From Colius striatus (Eukaryota > Chordata > Aves > Coliiformes > Coliidae), in NCBI RefSeq assembly GCF_028858725.1, contig NC_084790.1:3726001-3790000 (forward strand): a stretch of DNA of 64,000 nucleotides, given 5' to 3'. Every line of letters begins with the position of its first letter. Within the stretch, counting starts at the first letter, position 1. Positions 22,269 to 33,297 of the stretch are shown in pieces. Position numbers and translations under genes: made by a program. Below the pieces are notes generated by a model. That model had not been told where the DNA came from and ran no database searches. It was given only the letters and a program-made list of their open reading frames with translations.

Positions 22269-25200
22269 TCACATGCTGTCGGCCAGCTGGTGACAGTCCA
22301 AGTCGCCCTTCAGCTCTAGGATGCCCGGCAGCTTCACCCCCGTCTTGCGATCCACGCACCAGCACTTGCCGCGCTGCCCGTCCAGCGCCGGGTGACACTG
22401 AGGGGACAGGTTTGGTGAGGGGATGCCCGTGGCTCCATCCCCACGGGCTGCCTGGCCAGGGCAACCACGAGCTCTTGTGGCAGCTTTGCCACCCCCCACA
22501 TCCCACCCCAGGGCTTTTGTGAAGGGCCTCGTGACACCCAAAGGGTGATCCCCACCGAAGCCAGGAGCTGCGGGCAGGCTCCGCCGTGCCCTGGAACTGG
22601 CTCACCCACCCGTGCTCCCCTCCCAGCCTCACCCTGGCTCTGCAAAATGCCCCCAGGAACAGCTCCCCCAAGCCCCCCTGGTCACCTGCTTGGGGTGGAA
22701 GTTGCCGTTGCGGTCGCAGTTGGGGATGGGGATGACGTACAGGTCCTCGTGCGTGCGGGTCTGCGAGGCAGCCAACCTCTCCAGCGCCCGGTGCAGCTCG
22801 CTCTGGCACGAGCCCTGCACCTGTGGGAAGCGATGGGGGGGGGGGGGGAGGATGAGCTGGCTGTGGGGCTGTTGCATACCCCCAGCACCCTGGGACCTTG
22901 ACCCTGAGGTGCCCACCCTGCCCTCCCCAGCCCGCTGCGGTGCTCACGATGGGCCGCGTCTCCTCGCGGTGGTACGGGCTCCCGCTGCTGCGCATCTTGT
23001 TGCCGTTGTTGACCCTCTTCGCCTGCTGCTTCTGCAGGCACTTGCGGTCGTGGATGCTGCAGGGGTTGAAGCTGTTGTTGGGGTGGTCAATCTCCTCCTT
23101 CTCTGCAAGGAGATGGAGCAGAAGGGGCTCAGTGCCACGGGGTAGCCCCAGGGACTACGGTACCCCCACGGTGCCCCAGTCCCTGCGGAGAAACTCGTGC
23201 CACAGGCACAACGTGCAGCCAGTGCCTGACCCCACATCACCCTCCTTGGTCCCCATAGGCATCACCCACAACTCTGGATTCCCCTCCTGACCTTGTGTCT
23301 GCGCTGGGCTGAGCTCTCCCTGTGGCACTGGGAAAGGCTCTCAGGAGTTTTCACAACTCCTTTAGCCACAGTTATCATGGAAACACAGAATCCCAGAACG
23401 GTGGGGGTTGGAAGGGACCTTTGGAGATCACCCAGCCCAAAAATCCCCTTGCCAAAGCAGGTTCACAGGCTTTTTGTCAGTGTTATTGTAGGGTTGAAAA
23501 ACGCAAGCTTGTGGCCCAAACAGACACATCCCACCATGCACCACAAGGCTGAAAGGTGGCCCTGGAAACCCATACCCAGGGAGCCTCAAGAAGTCCCCAG
23601 AAACCTCCCTCTGAGGAGCTGCAGTGGGAACAGGGGCATCAAGGTCTGCAGTGGGGCGGTTGCTGAGCACCCTCCGAGCCTGAGGCAGCGAGCGGGCGCT
23701 GCATCCAGGAGCAGAGCCGTGCTCTGCCATGGGGCACAGCCCCCGCAAAGACATGAAAGAAGAAATTCCTGGAATAAGAAAGTTAATCTCCCGCGGGGCC
23801 AATCCCGAAAGGCGGCGCTTGGCACCGTCGCCAGGAGCGCGGCCAAGCTGCGATCCCAGATGTTGGCAGCTGGATGGAGCGTCATGAGACCCGAGCTCTC
23901 GGCAAGACTTTCTTCTTTACAAAGCTGCCGGTCCCTCTGGTTTGGGGCCCGTTAACGCTCTGTGGATGGGGGTCCCCCCGGGCGCTCACTACAGGGGTCC
24001 TGCTTGTGCTCAGAGCTGCATCGGGAACGGCCTGAGAAGCGTTTTGACCCCCAACCTGCCTGTGCTGCAAAAGGAAAGCAGCCAGGGCTCCCTGCCCAAG
24101 TTTATCCCGAGTGGCTGGGCTTATACTAATCAATATTGCAGCCAGCAGTGGGAAAAAAACCTTCCGAAGCCAAGCTGGGGGGCAGTGACAGCACAGCACG
24201 GGTGGAAGCACCCCAGGGCTCAGAGCACCGGGGATGGAGGCTACCCAGGGCATGCCCAACGACCACAGGCATGCAGCAGGGTTGCAGCCACAGCCTCATG
24301 CCCACCACATCCCCACGGGATCCCAGCCCCAGTCCCCCACTGACACCTCACATGGCGGCTGCTGCTGGCGGGGCGCCCGGCAGCCTGGTTAAAGTTCACG
24401 GCGAAGCCCCGATCAAAGCCTCCCCGTTCGTTCCTGTTATTTGCCTTTTGGTTTAATCTTTTTCTGTTGGGTTGGTTTTTTTTTTTCCAGGAAATGGCTC
24501 ATGCCCTTGAAATCTGAAACACGAACCCAAAGCCTCCAGGACCCCGCGCAGAGCGGTGCCAACCCTGGCACACACCAGCCCCGCTCGGCTGTGGCGCAAC
24601 GCGGGCGCCGGCGGCAGAGCCCAGCTGGGGGTTCATAGGGGGCTTGGGCAAGGATGTGCCTTCCCTCCCCAGCCTTCCTCTTGCACCTCAAGGCAAGAAA
24701 GAGCCGGGTGGGAGGTTTGGTACTGGTGGGGACCATCATGCCAACACCCCAGCACCTCCATGCACCGCTTCTACGCTGTGGAAAGGCAGGACAGGGAGGC
24801 AACAGCTCTGCCTGGGGGAAACCCTTGCCCCCCAGCACAGACAAACACTCCTCCTCCCCCCACCAGCTGCCTTCAGAGCATCAAATCTCTCGTCTTAAAT
24901 AAAACCAGATGCCAATAACATTTTCATAAGGTCACACAAAACGTTGGTGCCTCTGGACAGCGAGACAGCTCTTGCTGGCGCTCGGCTCCGAGGACAGAGC
25001 TGTGGGATCCATGGGTCCCCCCGACTCACATGCCAGCTCCAGGACCCCTCACTGTGACAGGCATCCCTGTGGTCCTTGGGAATCATAGAATCCCACAATG
25101 GTGGGGGTTGGAAGGGCCCCCCAGAGCTCTTCCAGCCCAAGCCCCTGCTAAAGCAGGTTCTCCTCCATCAGGGGGCACAGGAACGTGTCCAGGTGGGTTT

Positions 25201-28200
25201 GGAAACCTCCTGAGAAGGAGCCTCCACACCCTCCCTGGGCAGCCTGTGCCAGGGCTCCCTCACCTCAACAGGGAAAGAGCTTTTCCTTAAGTTTAAATGG
25301 AACTTTTTTGTGTTCCAGCTTGTGTCAATTACCCCTTGTCCTGTCACTGGCCACCACAGATTTTCCCACCAAGTGACATGCAGCAGCTCGGGGAGCCTCT
25401 CACCTCCCTTGGCCATTCTCCTGCACCAGCTGGGTGAGGAAACTCCTCACACTCCTACAGAGACACAGAAAAAGCAACTCCCCTGGAGCCTGGAGGCCTC
25501 TGACTTGCCAGCCTCTAGCACTGCTCCCTGTGCAGCCCACTCTGCCCTGGCCCCTGGGGAAGCCTTTCCAGACGCCATCCTGGCGTTGCTGGTGCCTGCA
25601 GGCTGCCCCTGAGCCATCCCGGACCTCTCTCCCTGGTCCTGCTCTGCCTGGAAGCCTCAGCACTGGCCACCACCACCCTGGGGCTGTGCCAGCAGAGAGA
25701 GGTTTTTAAGCTCCACAGGAGGAGAGGCAGGGGGGAGGGGGAGTGCTGGCTTGTCCGAGGGCTGGGGGAAGCCCCTCTGCTCAGTTTGGGATGGAAGTGG
25801 GTGCCAAGGGTGCTGCCCTCTCCAGCTGCACAGATCAGCAGCCCCATCCTGGCTGGATCAGCAGCCCCATCTCTGCTTGGCCTGCAGACAGGAGACACAA
25901 ACGAGTCATTCAGCATCTCCATCAATTAACGGGAGCTGCAAATGAGGTTGGTCATGTGTGGAACTTGTGATTCACTGTGCTGAGCCCGTGGGAGCAGCGA
26001 AGGGCTCCTGCTCCACCACGCAGCTCCCATGGGAGTAGAGCCCAGGGCAGTGAGCAATGCCCAGGCACTGTCTGTCTGTCTGTCCCTGGGAGTGGGACAA
26101 GCATCAGGGACGCCGCAGCTCCAGCTCCGCTCCCCCCTACCCCACTAGCCCAGGTGCAAAGGACCCCACATGCCCCAGGGACCAGAGGGGACATATCCAT
26201 GTGTTTTTGGCCAACGGCAGCACATGAGCCACAGTGAGTCCCAGCGCTCTCCACTTCCCCATCTGGCACCCTCGGTGTTGCCTGTGGGTGGTCCTGGCAG
26301 AGCCATGGTGCAGTGCTGGCTCTCTTGGCTGTTGGGGCTCTGGATTTGGCAGGTATCAGCACAGGGCAGTCTGTAATTGTCCTACCTAGAGCTGGCCCAG
26401 TGGAGTGTGGGGAGCTGGAGCATAGGGGTGTCTGGGGCACAGGCTCCAGGCACCTCCTGCCCCTTGGCCAGGGATGCTAGCTGGGGAAGCTTGACCTGTC
26501 CCCATCCCATGGGGATGCGGTGCTGAGCCCTGCCATGCTCAAACACAGCTGAGCACATCTCTGCCTCCTGGCTCAGCATCCATCCTGAGCTTGATGGAGG
26601 AGAGATCAGGATGCAGGAGAAGGAGTGAGGGGTGCAGATGGTTCCCCGTAAGGACCTCAGCAATGCCCAAGGTACAGCTGAAGCCCAGACGCTATCCCCA
26701 GGGATTGATGTGACAGAGCAACAATCTCAACTGGAGCCTAGGTGAACCTGCTTTAGCAGGGGGTTGAACTGGATGATCTCTAAAAGTCTCTTCCAACCCC
26801 CACCATTATGGAATTCTGTGACCCTGACCACTGGAAAGGCGCAATGGTGGGTGCTGCCAGAGTCTGAACCCAGCTTGTCCTCACTGCCCATGCCCCATCC
26901 AGCCTGAGCCATCAACCATCCATCCCGGTCACTGCACATGGGAAGGGAACAGGATCTGTCCCAGCTGCTGCTTATGGCAACCACAGGGGATGAAGGCAAA
27001 CCCCATGGGGTCAGTTTTTTATTTACTCGGCACTAAATCACTCATCATGTGTGTGCTGGGGAAAACGTCCTCACCACTTCCCAGCTGCCACACACAGGTT
27101 CAGCCATCTCTCCCCTCAAGGCACCCACAGGCTGAGTTGAAAAGCCATGGCTGAAACCGCCCATGGTCTGGCAGAGCAGCAGGATGGCCCAGGAGCCAGC
27201 TCAGAGCTGGCAGGGCTTAGAGGCAGGGTCCTACACAAGGTGCCCAGACCCTCAGCCACAAGGAGAGGGTCTCTGGTGAGAGGGGTAACCACCTGCCTCC
27301 TAATAAAAAGTCCCATCCCGTGGGTCCTGGGCAAGCACAGAGGCTCTTTCCTGGAGAGAGAGCCATAGCTCAGCCCCTCTGAAAGCCCAGCCTCAGCCCA
27401 GCCCCCAGTCTCTTCCCAGGAATGCGAGCCCCCCGGGCTGAGCCCCCAGACAAAGTGTTTACTGTAGGAGCTGTACATTAACCGCTTCCCACCCGCTGCT
27501 GCTGCCGTTCATCCCGCACCCGCTCAGCCCCTGGGACGCAGCCGCAGCGGGGTGGGGGACACACACACCTGCTCCATAACCCCTGCCCCTAAACAGGCAC
27601 TTAATTCCCTTCTGCTTATTCAGAGGGGACCCCTCAGAGGTACCAGTGGTGCCAGGGTGCCCTTTCTGTGCCAGGCAGGGCTGTGGTGGGGCGATGGAGC
27701 CTGCAGCCCCCCCAGCCTCACACTCACACTGGCTCCAGGCTGCTGGAGCAGGACAGAGACCCAAGTCTCAGACAACACACCAGGACCTTCCCAGTCCCAG
27801 CGAGCAACGTTCTGAAGGGCATCCTGCCCTGGGCAACGGGGCTCGTCAGTGCCCCTGTCCTTGCCACCTGTGATGCTGGAAGCAGGCACAGCGCCCGGTG
27901 AGGGAGCCCAGCTCCCACGGCCACCCACCCATCCCCAGCAAGGCCAAAACACTGCAGGAAGGAAAGGAAAAAAGCCTGCAAGTCTGTTTCCTAAATTCTC
28001 GGGGAAAAAAATGTGGCGTTACACAGGGCACGGCCAAAACCAACAGGCCTTGGCAGCCTGACGCTGTCCCGGGCCAGGGAGCCCAGACAGCTCCTGCAGG
28101 ATGTGGGATGAGGACAGATAGACAGGCAGGGCAGGGGCGCTCTGCAGAGGGTCCCTTGCTGAGCACTCACAGCCAGCTGCTGTCCCTGGAGAGGGTTGGC

Positions 28201-29692
28201 CAGAGGGGCTCATCCACAAAGGACCCTCCTCACCACAGGGACACCGGTGGAGCTGCCACGGAGCAGCCATGAGAGGAAGGAATAGATGTGGGGCCCAGCC
28301 CTCAGGGCAGGCAAACACTGCTCCAACTCCTTCTGCTTACTGGGGAGCTCCAGGTGACCTTGCTCAGGGACACAGGGCTGGGACAGCTTGTGGGCTGTCC
28401 CGTGGCAGGATGCTGCTGCTCCCCAGCTCCAGGGGATGTGGTGCTGCAGGATGGGGAAGGGGTGGCATGGCATCCAGACCCACCGACAGGCCAGCCTCAT
28501 GAACCACGTCTCCACACTCAGCCCCCCAGGAGTGGCTCCATTCCCACTGCCAAAGCCAGGGTGGGATCTGCACAGCTCTAGGGTTGGGTTCCCACCTCTG
28601 GCTCTGCTGCTGCCTCCCACACTCTGTCAGGAGAGTGGTGGGGGACTACAATCAACACCTGCCAGAAAACCCTCAGACAAACACAAGCAGGCAGAGCCTA
28701 CAGGCAGCGGCTTCTCAAGCCTGGCCCTGGCTGCTGCCTGAACTCCGCTGCCCTGTCTGGCCGTGGGAAGGGCATAGCCCTCTGCAGAGCCAAAGCACAG
28801 AGCCCTGTCTGACCTGTCTGCGAGGGAAGCAGGTCATTTTCCTGTTTCCTTTCAGCAGTAGCAGCATCCCAGGGAAGGGGCAGCACAGGGGTCACCATGC
28901 AACAGGAGTTTCCCTGGAATCAGGACCATGTCCCCAGGGGCCACGGGTGCCTGTGGGCCCCCAGGATGACCTGTTCACCGTGGGTGACAAGTCCCTTGCA
29001 AAGCACCCCCCTGCAGCACACACAGTACCGCTGGCCGTGGCGCTGCTGTGCCCACAGTGGATAAGGATGGCACAAACATGACCCGTAAGCACCCAGCTGC
29101 GGGTGCCCCCTCCCTGGGATCCATGCACGCCCATCCCCGGGCTGTCCCAACCTATGCTGCAACACAATCGCTGCTGAGCCCCTCGCCCCGCTCCCAGCCC
29201 CTTGTCCCCAGCTCTTGCCAAGCGATCGGGGAGCAGCTTGACACAAACACGGACAAGGCTGCCAACCCAGCGAAGGGCCACTCCTGGCACTAGTCCCCAG
29301 CCCCTCCACCGCCCGGGGCCGGCCTTACCTGGGGGGTGGAGGCTCTCCTGGATGGCCTCGACGTCGGCCAGGTCAGTGCAGACCCCCTGGCCGTGCATGA
29401 GGGTGTGCAGGGGCCGCGGCACGCCGCGGGGCGGGTAGCACCGCAGCCCGGCACCGCAGCGCGGGGTGTAGACTCCGCAGGCGGTACCGCGGCCGAGGGC
29501 GCAGGTCGCGCAGCAGCCGCAGCCCGGTTCCCGCACCAGCTCCGTGCAGCCCTGCGGTGCTTTGCAGCGAGCCAGCCGTTCCTCCGAGCACGGCGGGCAC
29601 TGGATCGCCTCCTCGCCGTCGCCCGGTGCCGCCGCCGCCGTCAGCAGCAGCAGCAGCGGCAGCGGCAGAGCGCGCCCGGGGCCCCGGCGCAT
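22269..29692 (-). CDS. IGFBP4: Insulin-like growth factor-binding protein 4, 4 exons
   Basis: Secreted carrier that binds IGF-I/II and limits receptor access; it is cleaved by PAPP-A in mammals. Minus-strand coding exons: 29692-29329, 23102-22948, 22820-22686, 22397-22269; total 260 aa (human 258). The start ATG at 29692 is followed by a Leu/Ala-rich signal peptide (about residues 1-24). The N-terminal IGFBP domain (about 30-108) carries the diagnostic GCGCC at 57-61 and the family cysteine pattern. The variable linker (about 110-173) keeps an N-glycosylation sequon in HPNNSF (near residue 130), as in mammals. The C-terminal thyroglobulin type-1 domain (about 174-255) contains CWCV at 230-233 and the IGFBP4 end CHQLADS. 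No RGD is present near the C terminus, unlike IGFBP1/2. The acceptor of exon 3 uses a 14-C polypyrimidine tract (G-run at 22835-22848 on the plus strand). The gene is convergent with TNS4. Confidence 0.98.
23378..23475 (-). mobile_element. CR1 LINE 3' end, short (IGFBP4 intron 1)
   Basis: About 100 bp of reverse-oriented CR1 terminus: 'acagaatcccagaacggtgg', 'ggttggaagggacctttgga' and 'gccaaagcaggttcacaggc'. Confidence 0.8.
25080..25440 (-). mobile_element. CR1 LINE 3' fragment (IGFBP4 intron 1)
   Basis: Reverse-oriented CR1: 'aatcatagaatcccacaatg', 'aggaacgtgtccaggtgggt', 'ccctgggcagcctgtgccag', 'ttgtgttccagcttgtgtca' and the 'cttgtcctgtcactggccac' block. Same subfamily as the 11048 copy. 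Confidence 0.9.
26735..26822 (+). mobile_element. CR1 LINE 3' end, short (IGFBP4 intron 1)
   Basis: Short sense-oriented CR1 terminus: 'ctgctttagcagggggttga', 'actggatgatctctaaaagt', 'cttccaacccccaccattat'. Confidence 0.8.
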
Positions 29693-30480
29693 CGCGGCTC
29701 CGCGCCCGCGCTCCGTTCCGCGGCTGGCGGCGGGCGCGGAGCGGCGGCGGCTTTATCAGGCCCCTGGCCACACCTCCCGCCGCCGGCACCGGGGCCACCG
29801 GCGGGGCCGCCCCCGCCGACACCGGAGAGACACCGGGGAGAGACGCTTCCCGACCACGGGCGCGGCGGCACCGGCGGCTTCAAGCACCGGGAAGGGCGGC
29901 TTCACAGCGCCGGGGCCACCGGCGGGGCAGCTGCGGCGCTGGGCGTCGTGGAGACACAGCCCGGAGACCCCCGACCACAACCCACACCCGCCCCCCCCCC
30001 ATCCCAAACCTCCGCTCTGCAGACCACCCGCCACCTCCTCGCAGCCCCCAGCCAGCAGCCCCGACATCTCGCCCGCAGCCTCCCGCCCGGTCCTGAGAGC
30101 AACTGGGATGAACTGGGGATGGAAGGGTACACACACCAATACGGGGCTGCATCGCGGGGGCTGTGGCCAAGACCCTCAAGGAGGGCCAGACCAGGGTGGA
30201 CTCCTGACGCGGGGGCTCGCGGTGGGAGCAAAAGTGCTGCCGGCAGCTCAGTCCAGGCTGCCAGGGAGGCCTCGGCTCCCCTTCCTGACCCTGCACCCGC
30301 CGACTCTCCGCGCCCCTCGACACGGCACCCGCCGGTCCCCCCTGCCCCCAGGTCCCGCACCCGTCGGGTCCACGCACCCGCCGGTTCCCCGCGCCCCCCG
30401 GCGCCGCCGTCGCCGGCCCCCCGTGCCCCCAACCCTCCCCCCCCCCCCGCCCCGCAGAGGCCCCTGATGAGATGGAAGCT
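29320..30480. promoter_or_regulatory. CpG island over IGFBP4 exon 1 and promoter
   Basis: CpG-dense, very GC-rich stretch covering IGFBP4 exon 1 and about 0.8 kb upstream on the minus strand. A TATA-like GATAAAG is readable on the minus strand at 29757-29751, about 60 bp before the ATG, so it could set a short 5' UTR. Beyond about 29980 the island becomes C-rich and repetitive ('cacccgccggt' motifs at 30290-30450). Island limits are by eye. Confidence 0.6.
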
Positions 30481-30894
30481 GCCGGCATCTAGTGGCTATT
30501 TAGGAAAACAGGGAAAATGGGGAGGCGGGGAGCGCGATCATCCTGCCCTGCGGCTCCGTCCTGGCCAGAGAGCGGAGAGCCCGAGAGACGGCAGCGGGCA
30601 GGTCCCGTGTCCGGGGCGAGACGGGGCCGCCGAGCATCGCGCAGGGACCTGGTGACCAGTCAGCTGCGCCCATGAGTATCTCAGCCAGTGCCAGGCTCGG
30701 GGTCTGGATGTGCAGGAGGGTCCTGGCCACAACACGGGATGATGTGAGCTCTGGCTCTGGCCTTGTGCAATGGGAGATGCTGCAGTGCCTGGGCATGCAC
30801 CTGGCTCGCTGCAGAGGGTGGCAAGGGGACAGACACCCCCTGTCTGTGTCGCAGGGACAGGATGTGTTATAGCCAGGAGTAGGGCAGAAACCTG

Positions 30895-31080
30895 CTGAAC
30901 TCATGCACTGGCACAGGCTGCCCAGGGAGGGTGTGGAGGCTCCTTCCTTGGAGGTCTTCAAGACCCGCCTGGACACATTCCTGTGCGACCTGGTCTAGGT
31001 GGGACCTGCTTCTGCAGGGGAGTTGGACTGGATGATCTCTAAAGGTCCCTTCCAACCCCCATAATTCCGTGATTCTATGA
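30895..31080 (+). mobile_element. CR1 LINE 3' fragment (intergenic)
   Basis: Sense-oriented CR1 end: 'ggcacaggctgcccagggag', 'cgcctggacacattcctgtg', 'ttggactggatgatctctaa', 'aggtcccttccaacccccat' and terminal 'gtgattctatga'. Confidence 0.92.
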
Positions 31081-31164
31081 GGAGGAGGGGCTGGGCATTG
31101 CAGGGAGCTTTGTTACACATGCCCAGGGACACACCAGCACAGCAGCATCCGGGTCCTGGCCATA

Positions 31165-31293
31165 TCAAAACACTGGTCCTGGTATCAAAGCCACCACTCT
31201 GTACTGCACAAAGACTGACAAGGTGACTACAGCTATCCCCACGATGAGCACCAACAGGAACACAGTGCAGCCTGTCAGGAAGGTGACCTGCAT
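31165..31293 (-). CDS. Possible small membrane peptide, unrecognised
   Basis: A 42-residue open frame (part of a longer frame open from 31557) with a strongly hydrophobic stretch of about 22 residues flanked by a Tyr-Arg. It reads like a single transmembrane segment. I recognise no family. It may be a small-protein gene, one exon of an unseen gene, or chance. No convincing splice sites, promoter or conserved context support it, so confidence is low. Confidence 0.15.
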   Translation of the reverse strand: MQVTFLTGCTVFLLVLIVGIAVVTLSVFVQYRVVALIPGPVF

Positions 31294-32342
31294 CCTGAGC
31301 CCCAGCCTGGCCCCTTGTGTTCCAAAGTGCAGGGGAGAACCACATCCCGCAGCATCTACACTGGCCCCAACACGGACTTGGCTGTGCAGCAGGAGCTGAT
31401 GGGGATTGTGGCTCTGCTCTGCACCACACACAGGGCAATTACTGGTCATTAAACTGATACTGGGCCTCACTGTGGGGTCCTGGTGTGGTAATGGGTGGGA
31501 CCAGAGGAGCAGAGCTAGTCTGTAACACAGGGCACAGTGTGAGAACCCCAAACTCATCTCATGGGTGAGTACATCTACTGCTCAAACTGGTATTTTGAGG
31601 CTTGATTGCCAGCATTGGCTGCAGGGGCTCCCAGGACCACATTCTCTCTCCCATGTAGGCAGAGTCCATGTCCCCCACGTTCCTCAGCCCCTCCTTCTCC
31701 CCTCCCAGCCAGCACAGGGACCCTGAACAGGCATCAGCACCCAGCACTGCTCTGAAGCCCCTGCCCTGCCTGGCACTGCTGCAAGGTGGCCATGACTCGG
31801 AGCAGAGGCATTGGCCTTGACACAGTGTCCAAGCAGGGATTAAACCCAAACAGGTGCCCAGCGCCCCTGAGGCCAGGGCACCTTATCAGGCCTTGGCAGC
31901 TGCTGAACTGCTGCTGCAGGGACTGTTGTGTCTGCGATCAGACCAGCAGCTGGCAGGGAGTGTGGGGGATGGGGACATTCTTGATGCATGGCCCCGGGGC
32001 CTGTCTGCTCTCCCCCTTCACCAGGCACAGCACCTCCAGGTCCCCATCTCAGCATCATCCTGCAAGATGCACCCCACAGCCATGCTGCTCCCGACCCCCA
32101 TCACAGCCCCACAGCCAAGCAGAGGGGCTCAGTATGTGGTGTTTGATGCTTAGTGCTCAGGGCCCACGCAGCTCCCCTGCTTGTGATAGCCCTGTGCCCC
32201 CATCCCCAAGGCTCTGTGGGCTCCCATCATTTCTTTCCCAGCATCAGTGGCTGTTTGGGGTTCTACTCCAAAACTGCTTCCCTAAAGCTACCTCAAACAG
32301 GATCTGGAGCTGCCCCAGCCCTGTGGTGAAAGGTTGCAGGTC

Positions 32343-32615
32343 ACAAAATCACAGAATCACAGATGCTGTTAAGGGCTGCAAGAGACCTTGAAAGATCACC
32401 CAGTCCAACCCCCCTGCCAGAGCAGGACCACCTAGAGCAGGTCACTCAGGAACTCATCCAGGTGGGTTTGAATGCCTCCAGAGGAGACTCCACAACCCAT
32501 CTGGGCAGCCCCTTGCCGTGCTCCCTCACCTCAACAGGCAAGAAGTTTTTCATTGTGTTTCTTTGGAACCTTTTATGTTCCAGCTTGTACTCATTGGCCC
32601 TTGTCAGCATAGGGC
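32343..32615 (-). mobile_element. CR1 LINE 3' fragment (upstream of collagen gene)
   Basis: Reverse-oriented CR1: 'aaaatcacagaatcacagat', 'gatcacccagtccaaccccc', 'agagcaggaccacctagagc', 'catccaggtgggtttgaatg'. Same variant as the 45838-46112 copy. It sits about 0.7 kb upstream of the collagen start codon. Confidence 0.9.
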
Positions 32616-33297
32616 AGGGGCAGAAGTGGGTCTGGGGATCAGAGAGGGCTGGAGACTTCCAGCCAAGGATGGCACTGGGGAGACGCAGAGCCATTCACAC
32701 CCACTGTGGGGTACTGACTGCACACACTGCAGGGCACAGGTATTGCACCCACCACAGGACCCCAGATGCTGTTTTTGCAGCCTTGTGGCCAGCTGATGAG
32801 TGAAACTGCTCTCCATCCACTGCAGGGCACCAGTGGCTGAGCAGACCCCACAGAGCACCCAGCCACTCTCACCACGGCCAATGACCCTTACTCTCAGACA
32901 GCCCCTTCCTCCACTCCTCTCCTCACTGGTTTTATGTCTCATTTCCAGGCAACATCTCTTCCCCAGCCCTCCCTCGCCTCGGTTCCAGCAGCTCCTCTTT
33001 GTCCCTGGCTCCCTTCCCTGCAGTTCCCGGCTGCCCTCCTTGCCCCTGACAGCTGGGGCAAAGGGTGACCTGGCTGTGTGGGTGCTCAGCCGCCACCGGA
33101 TGCATCCCATGGGGCACGGGAGCTGGGGTGGGCCAGGGGCGTGTCGTGCAGCGCGGGGGATGCATTGATAACCACGGGACCCGTGGGGTGATAACCACAG
33201 GAGCTGTGCAGCAGCCAAGCTGCAGGAGCAGATGGCGTGGGAGAGTGGGATGAGCCGAGCAGCCTCATCCTGGGCAGCCAGGCCCCGAGGCAGCAGC

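Larger units (their letters stand above)
23103..29328 (-). other. IGFBP4 intron 1 (6.2 kb)
   Basis: Large first intron, as in other IGFBP4 genes. It holds CR1 fragments at 23378-23475, 25080-25440 and 26735-26822. I see no other gene inside it; plus-strand open frames are low-complexity Pro/Gly/Ser-rich readings of GC-rich DNA. Confidence 0.75.
30481..33297. other. Intergenic between IGFBP4 and the collagen gene
   Basis: Contains CR1 fragments at 30895-31080 and 32343-32615 and a small minus-strand open frame with a hydrophobic segment (31165-31293). No other exon is supported. The promoter and any 5' UTR exon of the downstream collagen gene should lie in the last part of this stretch; no TATA box is obvious. 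Confidence 0.55.

Noticed and set aside
29336-30655. 439-residue plus-strand open frame
   Set aside because: Antisense shadow of IGFBP4 exon 1 and its CpG island; Pro/Arg/Ala-rich composition is due to GC content with few stops.
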